A stretch of 64,000 nt of DNA from Deltaproteobacteria bacterium (GTDB lineage Bacteria > Desulfobacterota > Desulfarculia > Desulfarculales > Desulfarculaceae): positions 12,257 to 76,256 of the forward strand of contig JAHLLK010000022.1 of NCBI GenBank assembly GCA_020444165.1, in the 5' to 3' direction. The position numbers and the translations under genes are program-made. The notes below the pieces were generated by a model. The model was not told the origin of the DNA. It searched no databases and saw nothing but the letters and a program-made list of their open reading frames with translations. Every line of letters begins with the position of its first letter. Position 1 is the stretch's first letter. This document shows, in pieces, positions 53,944-62,581 of the stretch.

Positions 53944-54150
53944 GGCCGTCTCACCGTTAAAAACGTTTACCTTTCTAAATAAACTATTACTTTTTGCGTT
54001 ATGTCAATGAAAATAGTTAAAATACAGTTGTTTTAAAAAATAATGTTTACAAACGGCCTTATGTCCTTACAAACCGGCGTCAACCATGAAAAACCGTTAG
54101 GAAGCCAATAAAACAATTAAAAAACGCCTTGTATATTCAAAAACGTTTAC
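53944..54150 (-). promoter_or_regulatory. AT-rich control region of the Fic gene with AAACGTTTAC repeats
   Basis: AAACGTTTAC occurs at 53961-53970 and 54141-54150. A variant AATGTTTAC lies at 54042-54050. CCGTTA occurs beside the first copy and again near 54096. The whole stretch is much lower in G+C than its flanks. The repeats may be binding sites for a regulator. Confidence 0.4.
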
Positions 54151-54415
54151 AGCCCCTCCCCGACGCCAGCCCCTTCCGGCGCCACCCGCCGCCGCTCCAA
54201 CGGCCACCCCGCCTCCTTCCCGCCCCCGAAAACTAACCCCTCCCATACCCCTCTGCCGTGCTAACATTTTTTTATCCGGCCGGAATCTGCTCCGGGAACC
54301 AGGCACGGTGGGTCCGGCAGGTTTCGGCGGGAGTTTTTTCCTGCTCCTGGCCGGCGGTGGGAGCAACGCCTGCCGAACTCCGGGGCCCCTGGCCCTGATC
54401 GGAAAGGAAAACCTG
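54151..54415. other. Gap before the exported protein gene
   Basis: No gene is recognised. The right end holds GGAAAGGAAAA used by the next gene. Confidence 0.3.
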
Positions 54416-55318
54416 ATGCTTATCCGCAAATTCGTCCCGTTGGCCCTGGCCTTGGCCCTGACCCTGACCGGAGTTGTGGTCGCGCGGCCCGCCGCGGCCG
54501 AGGACGCCAAGCTCAAGCCCTACATCCTGGCCGAGGAGACCGCCGGCCCTGCGGCGGACAAGGTGGCCGGGGTGCAAAAGGAACTGGCCGCCGGCGGCTT
54601 CGCGGTGGTGGGCACCTATGCGCCGTTCCCGGGCTCCACGGTGATCGCCTTCACCAGCCCGGCGCTCCTGGAAAACGCGGCCAAGACCCCCTTCGGCGGC
54701 TACGGGGCCGTGCTCCGGGCCTCGGTCACCGCGGTGGGCGACAAGGTGCAAGTGGCCTACACCAATCCCCCCTACTGGGCCAACCTCTACCGGCTGGAAG
54801 GCGACCTGGCCCCGGTGGCCGCCGACTTGGCCAAGGTGCTGGGCGCCCAGACGGCCTTTGGCTCCGAAGATGGCCTCAGCGCCAAGGATCTGCGGGACTA
54901 CCACTATATGATCGCCATGCCCTACTTCACCGACCAGGACGAGGTGGCCGAGTTCCCGTCCCACGCCGCGGCCCTGGCGGCGGTGAACGCCGGGCTGGCC
55001 GCCAAGAAGGCCGGCGCGTCCAAGGTCTATGAAGTGGCCGTTCCTGGCACGGAGGCTGTCCTGTTCGGGGTGGGGCTGAGCGAAGGCCCTGGCGCGGATC
55101 AGCGGGTGATGACCAGCTGCGACGCGGACGACAAGTACAAGCACACCGCCTACATGCCCTATGAGCTCTTGGTGCAGGGCAACAAGGCCTACGCCCTGCC
55201 GGCCAAGTTCCGCATCGCCATCAGCTTCCCCGATCTGGGCATGGGCACCTTCATGACCATCTCCGACGCGCCCGGCGCCATCCTGGACGCCCTGGATGGC
55301 GTGGCCGGGAATAAATAG
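54416..55318 (+). CDS. Exported protein, possibly with two DUF302-like domains
   Basis: The protein has 300 residues; ATG 54416 follows GGAAAGGAAA. A clear signal peptide ends AAA-EDA. The mature part contains two similar stretches. GYGAVLRASVTAVGDKVQVAYTNPP-like (about 98-122) and AYMPYELLVQGNKAYALPAK with FMTISDAPGAI (about 242-290) both recall DUF302 (a strand pair ending in NP or similar). The match is weak and the function unknown. It is a lone transcription unit ending near a dispersed hairpin element. Confidence 0.6.
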   Translation: MLIRKFVPLALALALTLTGVVVARPAAAEDAKLKPYILAEETAGPAADKVAGVQKELAAGGFAVVGTYAPFPGSTVIAFTSPALLENAAKTPFGGYGAVLRASVTAVGDKVQVAYTNPPYWANLYRLEGDLAPVAADLAKVLGAQTAFGSEDGLSAKDLRDYHYMIAMPYFTDQDEVAEFPSHAAALAAVNAGLAAKKAGASKVYEVAVPGTEAVLFGVGLSEGPGADQRVMTSCDADDKYKHTAYMPYELLVQGNKAYALPAKFRIAISFPDLGMGTFMTISDAPGAILDALDGVAGNK

Positions 55319-55349
55319 CGAAGAGACCGGACCGGCGGAGAAAGGGGAA

Positions 55350-55456
55350 GATGTGGGGGGAAGGACCCTTTTTTGAAAAAAAGGGTCCTGCACCCCAGAA
55401 AAGCTTCGCTTTTCCGGGGACCCCGCGTCCTTCCCCCCACACCCCCCATCCCCCAA
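55350..55456 (+). repeat. Dispersed terminator-like element, second copy
   Basis: Outer arms GTGGGGGGAAGGAC and GTCCTTCCCCCCAC (14 bases) enclose two inner hairpins: GGACCCTTTTTT/AAAAAAGGGTCC-type and CCCCAGAAAAGC/GCTTTTCCGGGG. The right tail ACACCCCCCATCCCCCAAAAAACTT matches the element at 31566-31640. It lies about 30 bases after the exported-protein gene. Confidence 0.75.
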
Positions 55457-55518
55457 AAAACTTTAGTGTGTCTCTCGGATAAGGGGAAAATCAACATCTG
55501 TCGGCGATCCAGGGGCCA

Positions 55519-55848
55519 TCATTTTTCCAGCCGAACCAGCGTAGCTCCCCAGCCGCCCTGCTCCTCCGGAGCGGGGGAGAATTCCGCCACCCCGGGCAGG
55601 CGGCCCAACAGGGCCCGCACCGTGTCCCGCAACACCCCGCGGCCCTTGCCGTGGATGATCCGCACCTCGCGGATGCCCCGCTCGCGGCAGGCCGCCAGGT
55701 ACTCCGGCACCAGCTCCTTCACCTCCCGGGGCTGGAAGGTGTGCAGGTCCAGCACCCCGTCGATGATGAGCTCCACCGGCTGCTCCGGGTCCCAGGGCTC
55801 CTCGCCGTCGCCTGGTTCATTTTCGTTCCAAGGGCCTTGCTTGCACAT
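55519..55848 (-). CDS. Smr-domain protein
   Basis: The protein has 109 residues from the ATG at 55848, which has GGAGG 7 bases upstream; a start at 55905 is possible but has no such site. The Smr fold shows GVLDLHTFQPREVKELVPEY (the LDLH motif) and REVRIIHGKGRGVLR (the GxG nucleic-acid loop), ending WGATLVRLE. Stand-alone Smr proteins are DNA or RNA endonucleases or ribosome-associated factors; the target is unknown. It is divergent from the following operon. Confidence 0.92.
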   Translation of the reverse strand: MCKQGPWNENEPGDGEEPWDPEQPVELIIDGVLDLHTFQPREVKELVPEYLAACRERGIREVRIIHGKGRGVLRDTVRALLGRLPGVAEFSPAPEEQGGWGATLVRLEK

Positions 55849-56114
55849 CCCGCCTCCTCCCGCTGCCTGACCGGGGAACTTACCCTTCGCTTCCCGCTCG
55901 GCCATGCTAACATTTTATCCCAGGCCCGGCCGCGGCCCCAACGGAGCTTCTCCCGACCCCAGGCGCTGCTCCGGGTTGCGCCGGCCCCGGCCAGGCGTCA
56001 AGATTGGGCCGAGCGGCCCAGGCCATATGCCCCAGGCCCCCGGCCGCCCGGCAGGCTGCGCCCCGCGCCCCTCCGGCGGTTTACCCGGGGCGGAGCCCTC
56101 GGAAGGAGAAACCC

Positions 56115-56465
56115 ATGCCGCCTCTTGGCCCCCAAGGGCAACGTGCCCACCCTGGTTTTGCCCGCGCCGCGGGGTTCCTTCTGCTGGCCCTTGTGCTGCT
56201 GCCGGCCCTGGCCGGCTGTGGCGGGGATCAGCGCTTCTGGAACCTGGAAGAGGAACTGGGCCAGGACCTGGGCAAGCTCAGCTACAGCGAGGCCCAGGTG
56301 AACTGGGGTCCGCCCACCTCGGTCACCCAGGGCCGGGGGGTGTTCACGGCCTACTGGCTGAAGGAGTCGTCCGGCGGCCTGGTCAAGGAGCACCTGTACC
56401 TCACTTTTGACAAGCACAAGGAGCTGTTGCGCTCCTACCGCTATTACAAGAAGCCTTTGCAATAG
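56115..56465 (+). CDS. Small lipoprotein, BamE/SmpA-like
   Basis: The protein has 116 residues; ATG 56115 follows GGAAGGAG. The signal peptide has lipobox LAGC (Cys about 35). The mature 80 residues (LGKLSYSEAQVNWGPPTSVT, then EHLYLTFDKHKELLRSYRYY) follow the BamE/SmpA pattern of a helix, the WG-P turn and a C-terminal strand pair. It may be an outer-membrane lipoprotein, though the match is by pattern only. It is the first gene of a run that includes deoC and priA. Confidence 0.7.
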   Translation: MPPLGPQGQRAHPGFARAAGFLLLALVLLPALAGCGGDQRFWNLEEELGQDLGKLSYSEAQVNWGPPTSVTQGRGVFTAYWLKESSGGLVKEHLYLTFDKHKELLRSYRYYKKPLQ

Positions 56466-56478
56466 GAAGGAATCCGCC

Positions 56479-57366
56479 ATGGCCATGGTGCGCCTCAAAG
56501 AGCTGGACAACCGCTTCGAGGCCGATGTTTGGTCGGACGTGCTGACCCAGGAGGGCATCGCCTTCCGCATCCGGAGCTACATGGACACCGCCTACGACGG
56601 CCTGTTCGTGAGCCAGAAGGGCTACGCCACCCTGTTCGTGGAGGAGGAGGACCTGCCCCGGGCCCAGGCTTTGGAGCGGGAGATGGCCGCCGGCCAAGAC
56701 GCGGCCCTGTCCGAGGCCGGGGAGCTGGCCCGGGCCTTGGAGCACACGCTCTTGGACCCCGAGGCCGGAGTGAGCGAACTGGCCGCCCACCTGGCCCAGT
56801 GCCGGGAGCTGGGGGTGGTGGGGGCCTGCGTGTCGCCGTGGATGGTCTCCCAGGCGGCCCAGGTCCTGGAGGGCAGCGGGATTCTGGTGGTCAGCGTGGT
56901 GGGCTTCCCTCTGGGCACGGCCACCGGCCGCGCGAAGCTCCAGGAGGCCCTGGACCTGGCCCGGGAAGGGGCCCACGAGCTGGACCTGGTGCTGAACCGG
57001 GGCCTGGTGCGCTCCGGCCGCCTGGACCAGGCCGTGGCCGAGGTGGCCGAAGTGGCCGCGGCCGTGGCCCCCCGTCCCCTCAAGGTGATCCTGGAGACCT
57101 CCCGCCTGGGCCCGGACCTGACCCGCCTGGTGGCTGCGGCCCTGGCCGAGAGCGGCGCGGCGTTTCTCAAAACCGGCAGCGGCTATTTCGGCGCGGCCAC
57201 CCCGGCCGACGTGGCGCTGCTGCGGGAAGCCGCCCCGGAGCTGCCGGTGAAGGCGGCCGGCGGCATCCGCGACCTGGCCGGGGCCCGGGCCCTGTTGGAG
57301 GCCGGGGCCACCCGCCTGGGCTCCAGCGCCGGGGCGGCCATCCTGGCCCAGGCGCGGGAGGCATGA
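56479..57366 (+). CDS. deoC: Fusion of a DUF2007-like domain with deoxyribose-phosphate aldolase
   Basis: The protein has 295 residues; ATG 56479 is 13 bases after the lipoprotein stop. Residues 1-70 (VRLKELDNRFEADVWSDVLT, GLFVSQKGYATLFVEEEDLP) match DUF2007, a small ACT-like putative signalling domain. Residues 80-295 are DeoC, which splits 2-deoxyribose-5-phosphate to acetaldehyde and glyceraldehyde-3-phosphate. Catalytic residues are visible: Asp in HELDLVLNRG, Schiff-base Lys in AFLKTGSGY and the second Lys in VKAAGGIRD. LEHTLLDPEAG replaces the usual IDHTLL. DeoC is usually a stand-alone protein, so the fusion is unusual. The stop overlaps the next gene by ATGA. Confidence 0.9.
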   Translation: MAMVRLKELDNRFEADVWSDVLTQEGIAFRIRSYMDTAYDGLFVSQKGYATLFVEEEDLPRAQALEREMAAGQDAALSEAGELARALEHTLLDPEAGVSELAAHLAQCRELGVVGACVSPWMVSQAAQVLEGSGILVVSVVGFPLGTATGRAKLQEALDLAREGAHELDLVLNRGLVRSGRLDQAVAEVAEVAAAVAPRPLKVILETSRLGPDLTRLVAAALAESGAAFLKTGSGYFGAATPADVALLREAAPELPVKAAGGIRDLAGARALLEAGATRLGSSAGAAILAQAREA

Positions 57367-58709
57367 GCCGGGTATTGTTCCTGGGCCTGGACGGGGTGGG
57401 CCGAGACCTGGCCACCCATCTGGCCGCCCGGGGCGTCATGCCCCACCTGGGCCGGCTCCTGGCCCTGGCCCCGGCCTGGGAGACCGTCTCCCCCCTGCCC
57501 GAGGTGTCCCCGGTGTGCTGGACCAGCCTGTTCAGCGGCCAGGGCCCGGCCGCTCACGGCATCTTCGGCTTTGCCCACCCGGTGCCCGGCTCCTGGGCCA
57601 TCCAGCCGGTGGATTCCACTCTGGTGGCCGCCCCCCGCCTGTGGAACCTGGCCAGCGCGGCCGGGCTCCGCAGCGTGGTGCTGAACGTGCCCCTCACCTA
57701 TCCGGCCGAGCCCCTGCACGGCAGCCTGGTGGCGGGCTTCGTCACCCCGGACCTGGCCCGGGGGGTGTACCCGCCGGAGTTGCTTCCCCGGCTCCTGGCC
57801 CTGGGCTACCGCCCCGAGGCGGACCTGGACACCGGCCGCGACGACCCCGGGGCCCTGGCCGCGGACTTGGAGTGCGCGCTGGAAGTACGCCTGACTTTAT
57901 TCGAGCAAATGCTCTCAGAAAACTGGAACCTCTACGTGGCCGTGGTCACCGACACCGACCGGGTGAACCATTTCCTCTGGCCGGCCCTGTGGGACGATGC
58001 CCACCCCCTGGCCGGGCCGGCCCGCCGGGTCTACGCCCTGGTGGACGAGTTCCTGGGGCGGGTGTGGCAAAAAGTGGCGCCCCAGGTGGAATCTGGCGAA
58101 ATCACCTTCCTGATCGCGGCGGACCACGCCTTCGGCCCCATCCGCTCCGAGGTGTACCTGAACCGCTGGCTGGCCCAAGAGGGTTATCTGCTCTACGAGG
58201 GCCAGCCGCCGCACGAGCGCATCCTGCCGGCCACCCGGGCCCTGGCCCTGGACCCGGGGCGGATCTATCTCAACTATGCCGGGCGCTTCCCCGGCGGCTG
58301 GCTGACTCCGGGGCGCGAGGCCGGGAGGCTCCTGGAGTCCCTGGCCGCCGGGCTGTCGGCGCTCCGCTTCAGCCGGGTGGAGATCGGCCCCGACGGCCCC
58401 CGCCTCACCGAAGAAGCGCCCATCGCCCGGGTGCACCTGGGCCGGGATTTGTACCCCGGCGCCGCCTCTGCGGCGGCCCCGGACCTGGTGGCCGAGGCCG
58501 CGCCGGGTTACAGCCTGCGGGGGGGCCTGGACAAGGCAGGCGTGTTCGGGCTCTCGCATTTGACCGGCACCCACCGCCCCCGGGGCGGCCTGGCCTGGGG
58601 CCTGCCCGCGCCGGGGGAGCGGCCGGCCCGGGTGGAGGGTTTGGGGCGTTTGGCGGCCCGGGCGTTGGGCCTGGATTTGCCTGGGGAGGCCAAAAAGATT
58701 ACACTGTGA
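57363..58709 (+). CDS. Alkaline-phosphatase superfamily phosphodiesterase
   Basis: The protein has 448 residues with a four-base overlap with deoC. FLGLDGVGRDLATHLAARG supplies the first metal-binding Asp. PLPEVSPVCWTSLFSGQGP includes the Ser/Thr nucleophile region (the usual PS/T-TxPxxSSL). VVTDTDRVNHFLW, then IAADHAFGPI, hold the Asp and His metal ligands of PF01663-type nucleotide pyrophosphatases. There is no signal peptide, so it is cytoplasmic. It could cleave a nucleotide or phospholipid ester. Linkage to deoC suggests a nucleoside salvage role, which is inference. Confidence 0.85.
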   Translation: MSRVLFLGLDGVGRDLATHLAARGVMPHLGRLLALAPAWETVSPLPEVSPVCWTSLFSGQGPAAHGIFGFAHPVPGSWAIQPVDSTLVAAPRLWNLASAAGLRSVVLNVPLTYPAEPLHGSLVAGFVTPDLARGVYPPELLPRLLALGYRPEADLDTGRDDPGALAADLECALEVRLTLFEQMLSENWNLYVAVVTDTDRVNHFLWPALWDDAHPLAGPARRVYALVDEFLGRVWQKVAPQVESGEITFLIAADHAFGPIRSEVYLNRWLAQEGYLLYEGQPPHERILPATRALALDPGRIYLNYAGRFPGGWLTPGREAGRLLESLAAGLSALRFSRVEIGPDGPRLTEEAPIARVHLGRDLYPGAASAAAPDLVAEAAPGYSLRGGLDKAGVFGLSHLTGTHRPRGGLAWGLPAPGERPARVEGLGRLAARALGLDLPGEAKKITL

Positions 58710-58806
58710 GAGCGGCCCGCCGGGCCTTGCCCGTCCCGGAAACGACCTCACCGCCGCCCCGGCCGCGCCTTTTCCGCCCATTTTTTACCCAGGGAGTCCC
58801 GTCTTC

Positions 58807-60153
58807 ATGCTCGATCCCGCGGTCCCCACGCCCATTGACCTCAGCGATTTCGACACCTATTTGGCCACCTGCTGTGGCCTGGCCCAGGAGCGCCTGGGCG
58901 GCTATGCCAGCCTCGCCGACCTGGACCAGGACCAGGCCGAGGTGAACCGCTACCCCCGCCTTGAAGAACTGACCGAGCCCCGCCAGGTGCGGGTGCTGGA
59001 CCAGGGTCTGGTGCCGGCGGCCGCGGAAACGCGGGCCGGAGAGGCCCTGCTGGGCGGGCGGATTTTGCTGGAGCACACCTGCGCCGGCGAGGCCACCCGC
59101 CTGGGCCTGGGCACCAAATACCTGATCACCCCGCCCCGGGACCTGACCCCGGAGGTGCTGGCCCGCTTCCCCGAGCTGCAGCCCCAGGGCTGGCGGGTCA
59201 AACCCGCCGAACTCCGCCCCTTGTCCCTGGGCCGCCGCCACATGCTGCAACTGGCCTGGGATATCAGGCAATTGGCCGAGTCGGCCGGGCAGGACCCGGC
59301 CGCGGCCCTGGCCCGCCAGACCCTCCTCATCATCATGAACGAGGCCACCCACAACGAGGTCCGCGAGGATTTCCGGGAGGCCCGCTTTTATGGCTTCGAC
59401 CCGTCCCGGGTGCTGTTCATGGTCCAGCGCTCATTTCCCGGCCTGACCCGGGCCCAGGGCGCCTGGCGGCTGGCCCCGGACTCGCCCCGCCGCCTGCACA
59501 ATCACGGCCAGATGCTCATGCAGACCACCATGGAGGGGCAGATCTTCCGCCTGGATGCAGCCGGCGGGCGGCAGACCTTGTCCTGGCCGGAGTTCCAGGA
59601 TCTGTGCGCCGGGTTCGACGACAAGATCTCCTTCAACATCGAGGACATGGACTATCTGTCCTCATCCTTGGACCTTTTAGGTCTGGCCGGGGCGCTGAAG
59701 CTGGGCGAGGAAGGTTACCGCATGGTCATGGAGGTGGTGACCAACGACCCGGACAACCCCCAGAAGGGCGGAGCCCTGGCCTGGGACCCGGAGCTGGGCC
59801 GCGACGTGATGATCGAGTCGTTTCAGCTCAAAGGGGTGGCCAACCAGGACATCACCCACCTTAACCGCAACATCAACCACTACCCCCGCCCGGCCGAGAT
59901 GCTGACCCAGGTGCGGGAGCGGGGCCTGTCCATGCCCATCGCGGTGAAGCAGGGCTACCTCTACTTCCAGCCGGTGCAGGGCGACGTGAACTTCCTGGTG
60001 CCCACGGCATTTGTGCGCCGTCCGGTGGTGCAGAGCATCCGGGCCTGGAAATCCGCCGCCAACACCCCGGCCGCCCTGGAGGCCATGGCCGCCCAGGAAC
60101 GCCGCCCCGGCTTCCTGGCCTGGGCCGCGGGCCTCACGGGCCTCGCGCTCTAG
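58807..60153 (+). CDS. Divergent UDPGP-type nucleotidyltransferase
   Basis: The protein has 448 residues. The loop HTCAGEATRLGLGTKYLITP stands where UDP-sugar pyrophosphorylases have LxGGxGTRLG. TLLIIMNEATHNEVREDF and YGFDPSRVLFMVQRSFPGL align by pattern with the TSxxTHxxT and FGLDPxxVxFFxQ motifs of UAP1/UDPGP. The double Gly of the loop is replaced by CAGEA, so catalysis may differ or be lost. HNHGQM-type and FNIEDMDYLSSSLDLLGLAG motifs follow. It probably binds a uridine nucleotide sugar. No sugar-specific residues can be assigned. Confidence 0.65.
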   Translation: MLDPAVPTPIDLSDFDTYLATCCGLAQERLGGYASLADLDQDQAEVNRYPRLEELTEPRQVRVLDQGLVPAAAETRAGEALLGGRILLEHTCAGEATRLGLGTKYLITPPRDLTPEVLARFPELQPQGWRVKPAELRPLSLGRRHMLQLAWDIRQLAESAGQDPAAALARQTLLIIMNEATHNEVREDFREARFYGFDPSRVLFMVQRSFPGLTRAQGAWRLAPDSPRRLHNHGQMLMQTTMEGQIFRLDAAGGRQTLSWPEFQDLCAGFDDKISFNIEDMDYLSSSLDLLGLAGALKLGEEGYRMVMEVVTNDPDNPQKGGALAWDPELGRDVMIESFQLKGVANQDITHLNRNINHYPRPAEMLTQVRERGLSMPIAVKQGYLYFQPVQGDVNFLVPTAFVRRPVVQSIRAWKSAANTPAALEAMAAQERRPGFLAWAAGLTGLAL

Positions 60154-62460
60154 TTGGCCCCGCCAACCCCGCCGCCAACCCCGCCGCCGCCCCCGCCGCC
60201 GACCCGGGGGGCCGCCCTGGTGGTGGAGGTCTCGCTGGCCGCCCCGGTGTGGCAGCCCTTCACCTATGGGGTGCCGCCGGAGCTGGCTCCCCTGATCCAC
60301 CCTCTCACCCGCCTGTTGGTGCCCCTCCGGGGCCGGCCCAGCCTGGCCTTTGCCCTGGGGGAGCCCCGCCCGGCCGGGGGGGAGGACGAGGGTCTGAAGG
60401 ACGTGGCCGACGTGCTGGACGAGGCGGCCGGGCCCCAGATGCTGCCGCCGGGCCTCTTGCGTTTCTTCGAGCGGGCCGCGGCCCACTACCAGACCCCCCT
60501 GGGCCAGGCCCTGGCCTGGTCGCTACCCGCCGGCTTCAACCGCCCCCGGCCCCCGGCCGCCTCGCCCCGGCGGGGCGGCTCGGTGGAGACCATCCTGCAC
60601 TTCCGCCCCGGCCGGGACGAAGACCTGCCCCGGGCGGGCAGCCAGGCCCGGGCGCTCTTGGCCCGGGTGGAAAAGGCGGGGAGCCTGCCCCTGGGCGAGG
60701 CCAAGGCCGTCTGGCCCCGGGCCGGGCAACTGGCCCACCGCTTGGAAGCGGCCGGCTGGCTCCGGCTCACCCACCAGCCCGCGGCCCGCGACCTCCTGGG
60801 CCGGCCTCTGGTGCCCGAGCCGCCGCCGGAGCAACTCTCCCCGGACCAGGAGGCGGCCCTGGCCGAGCTGCTGCCGGCGGTGGCCGCCCAGGCCTTTCGG
60901 CCTTTTCTCTTGAACGGCGTCACCGGCTCGGGCAAGACCGAGGTGTTTTTGGCCGCTTGCCGGGCCGCCCTGGGGGCCGGCCGCGACGCCCTGTTGCTCA
61001 CCCCGGAGATCGGCCTGACACTCCGCCTGGCCGGGCTGTTGGAGTCCCGCTTTGGCGGCGGGCAAGTGGCGGTGCTGCACTCGGGCCTCTCGCCGGCCGA
61101 GCGCCGCGGCGAATGGGCCCGGGTGGCCGCGGGCCAGGCCCGGGTGGTGGTGGGGGCGCGCTCGGCCGTGTTCGCGCCCCTGGCCCGCCCCGGGGTCATT
61201 GTGGTGGACGAGGAGCAGGACGAGGCCTACAAGCAGGAGGACCGCTGGCGCTACCACGCCCGGGACCTGGCTCTCCTCAGGGGGCAGGAGCAGGGCTGCC
61301 CGGTGATCCTGGGCACGGCCACCCCGGCGGTGACCACCTGGGAGCGGGCCCGGCGGGGGGAGATCGGGCTCTTGTCGCTCCCCCGGCGGGTGGGCGGGGC
61401 GAAGCTCCCCCGCCTGGAGGTGGTGGACCTGAAGGGCGCCGGGCCGCTCAGGGCCGGGTTCCTGAGCCCGCGGCTGCACCAGGCCCTGGGCCAGACCGTG
61501 GCCGCCGGCCGTCAGGCCATCCTGTTCCTGAACCGCCGCGGCTTCGCGCCGGCCCTCCTCTGCACCGGGTGCGGCAAAACAGTGGGCTGCCCCTCGTGCA
61601 GCGTGAGCCTCACCCTGCACCGGGCCGCCGGCCGCCTGGTCTGCCACGTGTGCGGCCACACCCGGCCGGTGCCCCCGGCCTGCCCGGGGTGCGGCGGGGC
61701 GGCCGAGGGCCTGAAGCCCCTGGGGGTGGGCACCGAGCAGGTGGCCGCGGCCCTGGCCGAGGCCGAGCCCACCTGGCGGGTGGGGCAGCTGGACCGGGAC
61801 ACCGCCCACAGCCCCGCCGCCCTGAAGGCCTTTCTCTCGCGGGTGGCCCGCCAGGAGCTGGACGTGGTGGTGGGCACCCAGATGATCACCAAGGGCCACC
61901 ACTTCCCCCTGATCAGCCTGGTGGGGGTGCTCTTGGCCGACCAGGCCCTGGCCCAGCCGGATTTCCGCGCGGCCGAGCGGGCCTACACCGTGCTGACCCA
62001 GGCCGCGGGCCGGGCCGGGCGGGCCGGGGGCGAGGGCCTGGTGATCGTGCAGACCTATGACCCTCACCATCCGGCCGTGCAGGCCGCGGTGCGCCAGGCC
62101 CCGGAGGAGTTCTACGCCCGGGAGCTGGCCGAGCGCCGCGCCCTGGGCTACCCGCCCTTTGGCCGGCTCATCGGGCTCCGCCTGGACGCCGCCCGGGAGG
62201 ACGCGGCCCGGGACGCCGCCCGCCATCTGGGAGCCTGCCTGCAACAGGCCCGCGCCGCGGCCGCGCCCGCGGCCCGGGTGCTGGGCCCCGCGCCCGCGCC
62301 GCTGGCCCGGGCGGCCGGGCGCTGGCGCTTCCTGCTCCTAATCAAGGCCCCGGACGCCCCCACCGCCGGCCGGCTCCTGCGCCTGGGCCTGCACCGGGCC
62401 GGACGCTTGCCCCAGGGGGTGAGCCTGGCCGTGGACGTGGACCCGGTGAGTTTGGGGTAA
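60154..62460 (+). CDS. priA: Primosomal protein N' (replication restart helicase)
   Basis: The protein has up to 768 residues. The TTG at 60154 directly follows the stop of the previous gene; a GTG at 60220 is an alternative, and neither has a Shine-Dalgarno. A Pro-rich N-terminus leads to the 3'-end-binding domain. Helicase motifs are LNGVTGSGKTEVF (Walker A, about 253) and VVDEEQDEAYKQED (about 351; DEEQ for the usual DEEH). Eight zinc-binding Cys lie between about 469 and 515 (CTGCG, CPSC, CHVCG, CPGCG). It restarts stalled replication forks and reloads DnaB. Codons for four proline runs lie at the very start. Confidence 0.95.
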   Translation: MAPPTPPPTPPPPPPPTRGAALVVEVSLAAPVWQPFTYGVPPELAPLIHPLTRLLVPLRGRPSLAFALGEPRPAGGEDEGLKDVADVLDEAAGPQMLPPGLLRFFERAAAHYQTPLGQALAWSLPAGFNRPRPPAASPRRGGSVETILHFRPGRDEDLPRAGSQARALLARVEKAGSLPLGEAKAVWPRAGQLAHRLEAAGWLRLTHQPAARDLLGRPLVPEPPPEQLSPDQEAALAELLPAVAAQAFRPFLLNGVTGSGKTEVFLAACRAALGAGRDALLLTPEIGLTLRLAGLLESRFGGGQVAVLHSGLSPAERRGEWARVAAGQARVVVGARSAVFAPLARPGVIVVDEEQDEAYKQEDRWRYHARDLALLRGQEQGCPVILGTATPAVTTWERARRGEIGLLSLPRRVGGAKLPRLEVVDLKGAGPLRAGFLSPRLHQALGQTVAAGRQAILFLNRRGFAPALLCTGCGKTVGCPSCSVSLTLHRAAGRLVCHVCGHTRPVPPACPGCGGAAEGLKPLGVGTEQVAAALAEAEPTWRVGQLDRDTAHSPAALKAFLSRVARQELDVVVGTQMITKGHHFPLISLVGVLLADQALAQPDFRAAERAYTVLTQAAGRAGRAGGEGLVIVQTYDPHHPAVQAAVRQAPEEFYARELAERRALGYPPFGRLIGLRLDAAREDAARDAARHLGACLQQARAAAAPAARVLGPAPAPLARAAGRWRFLLLIKAPDAPTAGRLLRLGLHRAGRLPQGVSLAVDVDPVSLG

Positions 62461-62581
62461 GGCTGGGACCTGCTGCTGTTCGCCGGCCGGAATTTCGTGC
62501 TATAAAGTCTGGGCTGAGGGTCGGACGCCGCGCGGCGGATCGGCCGCTTGCGTCATCCTGCCTATTCCGGGGGGAATCACC

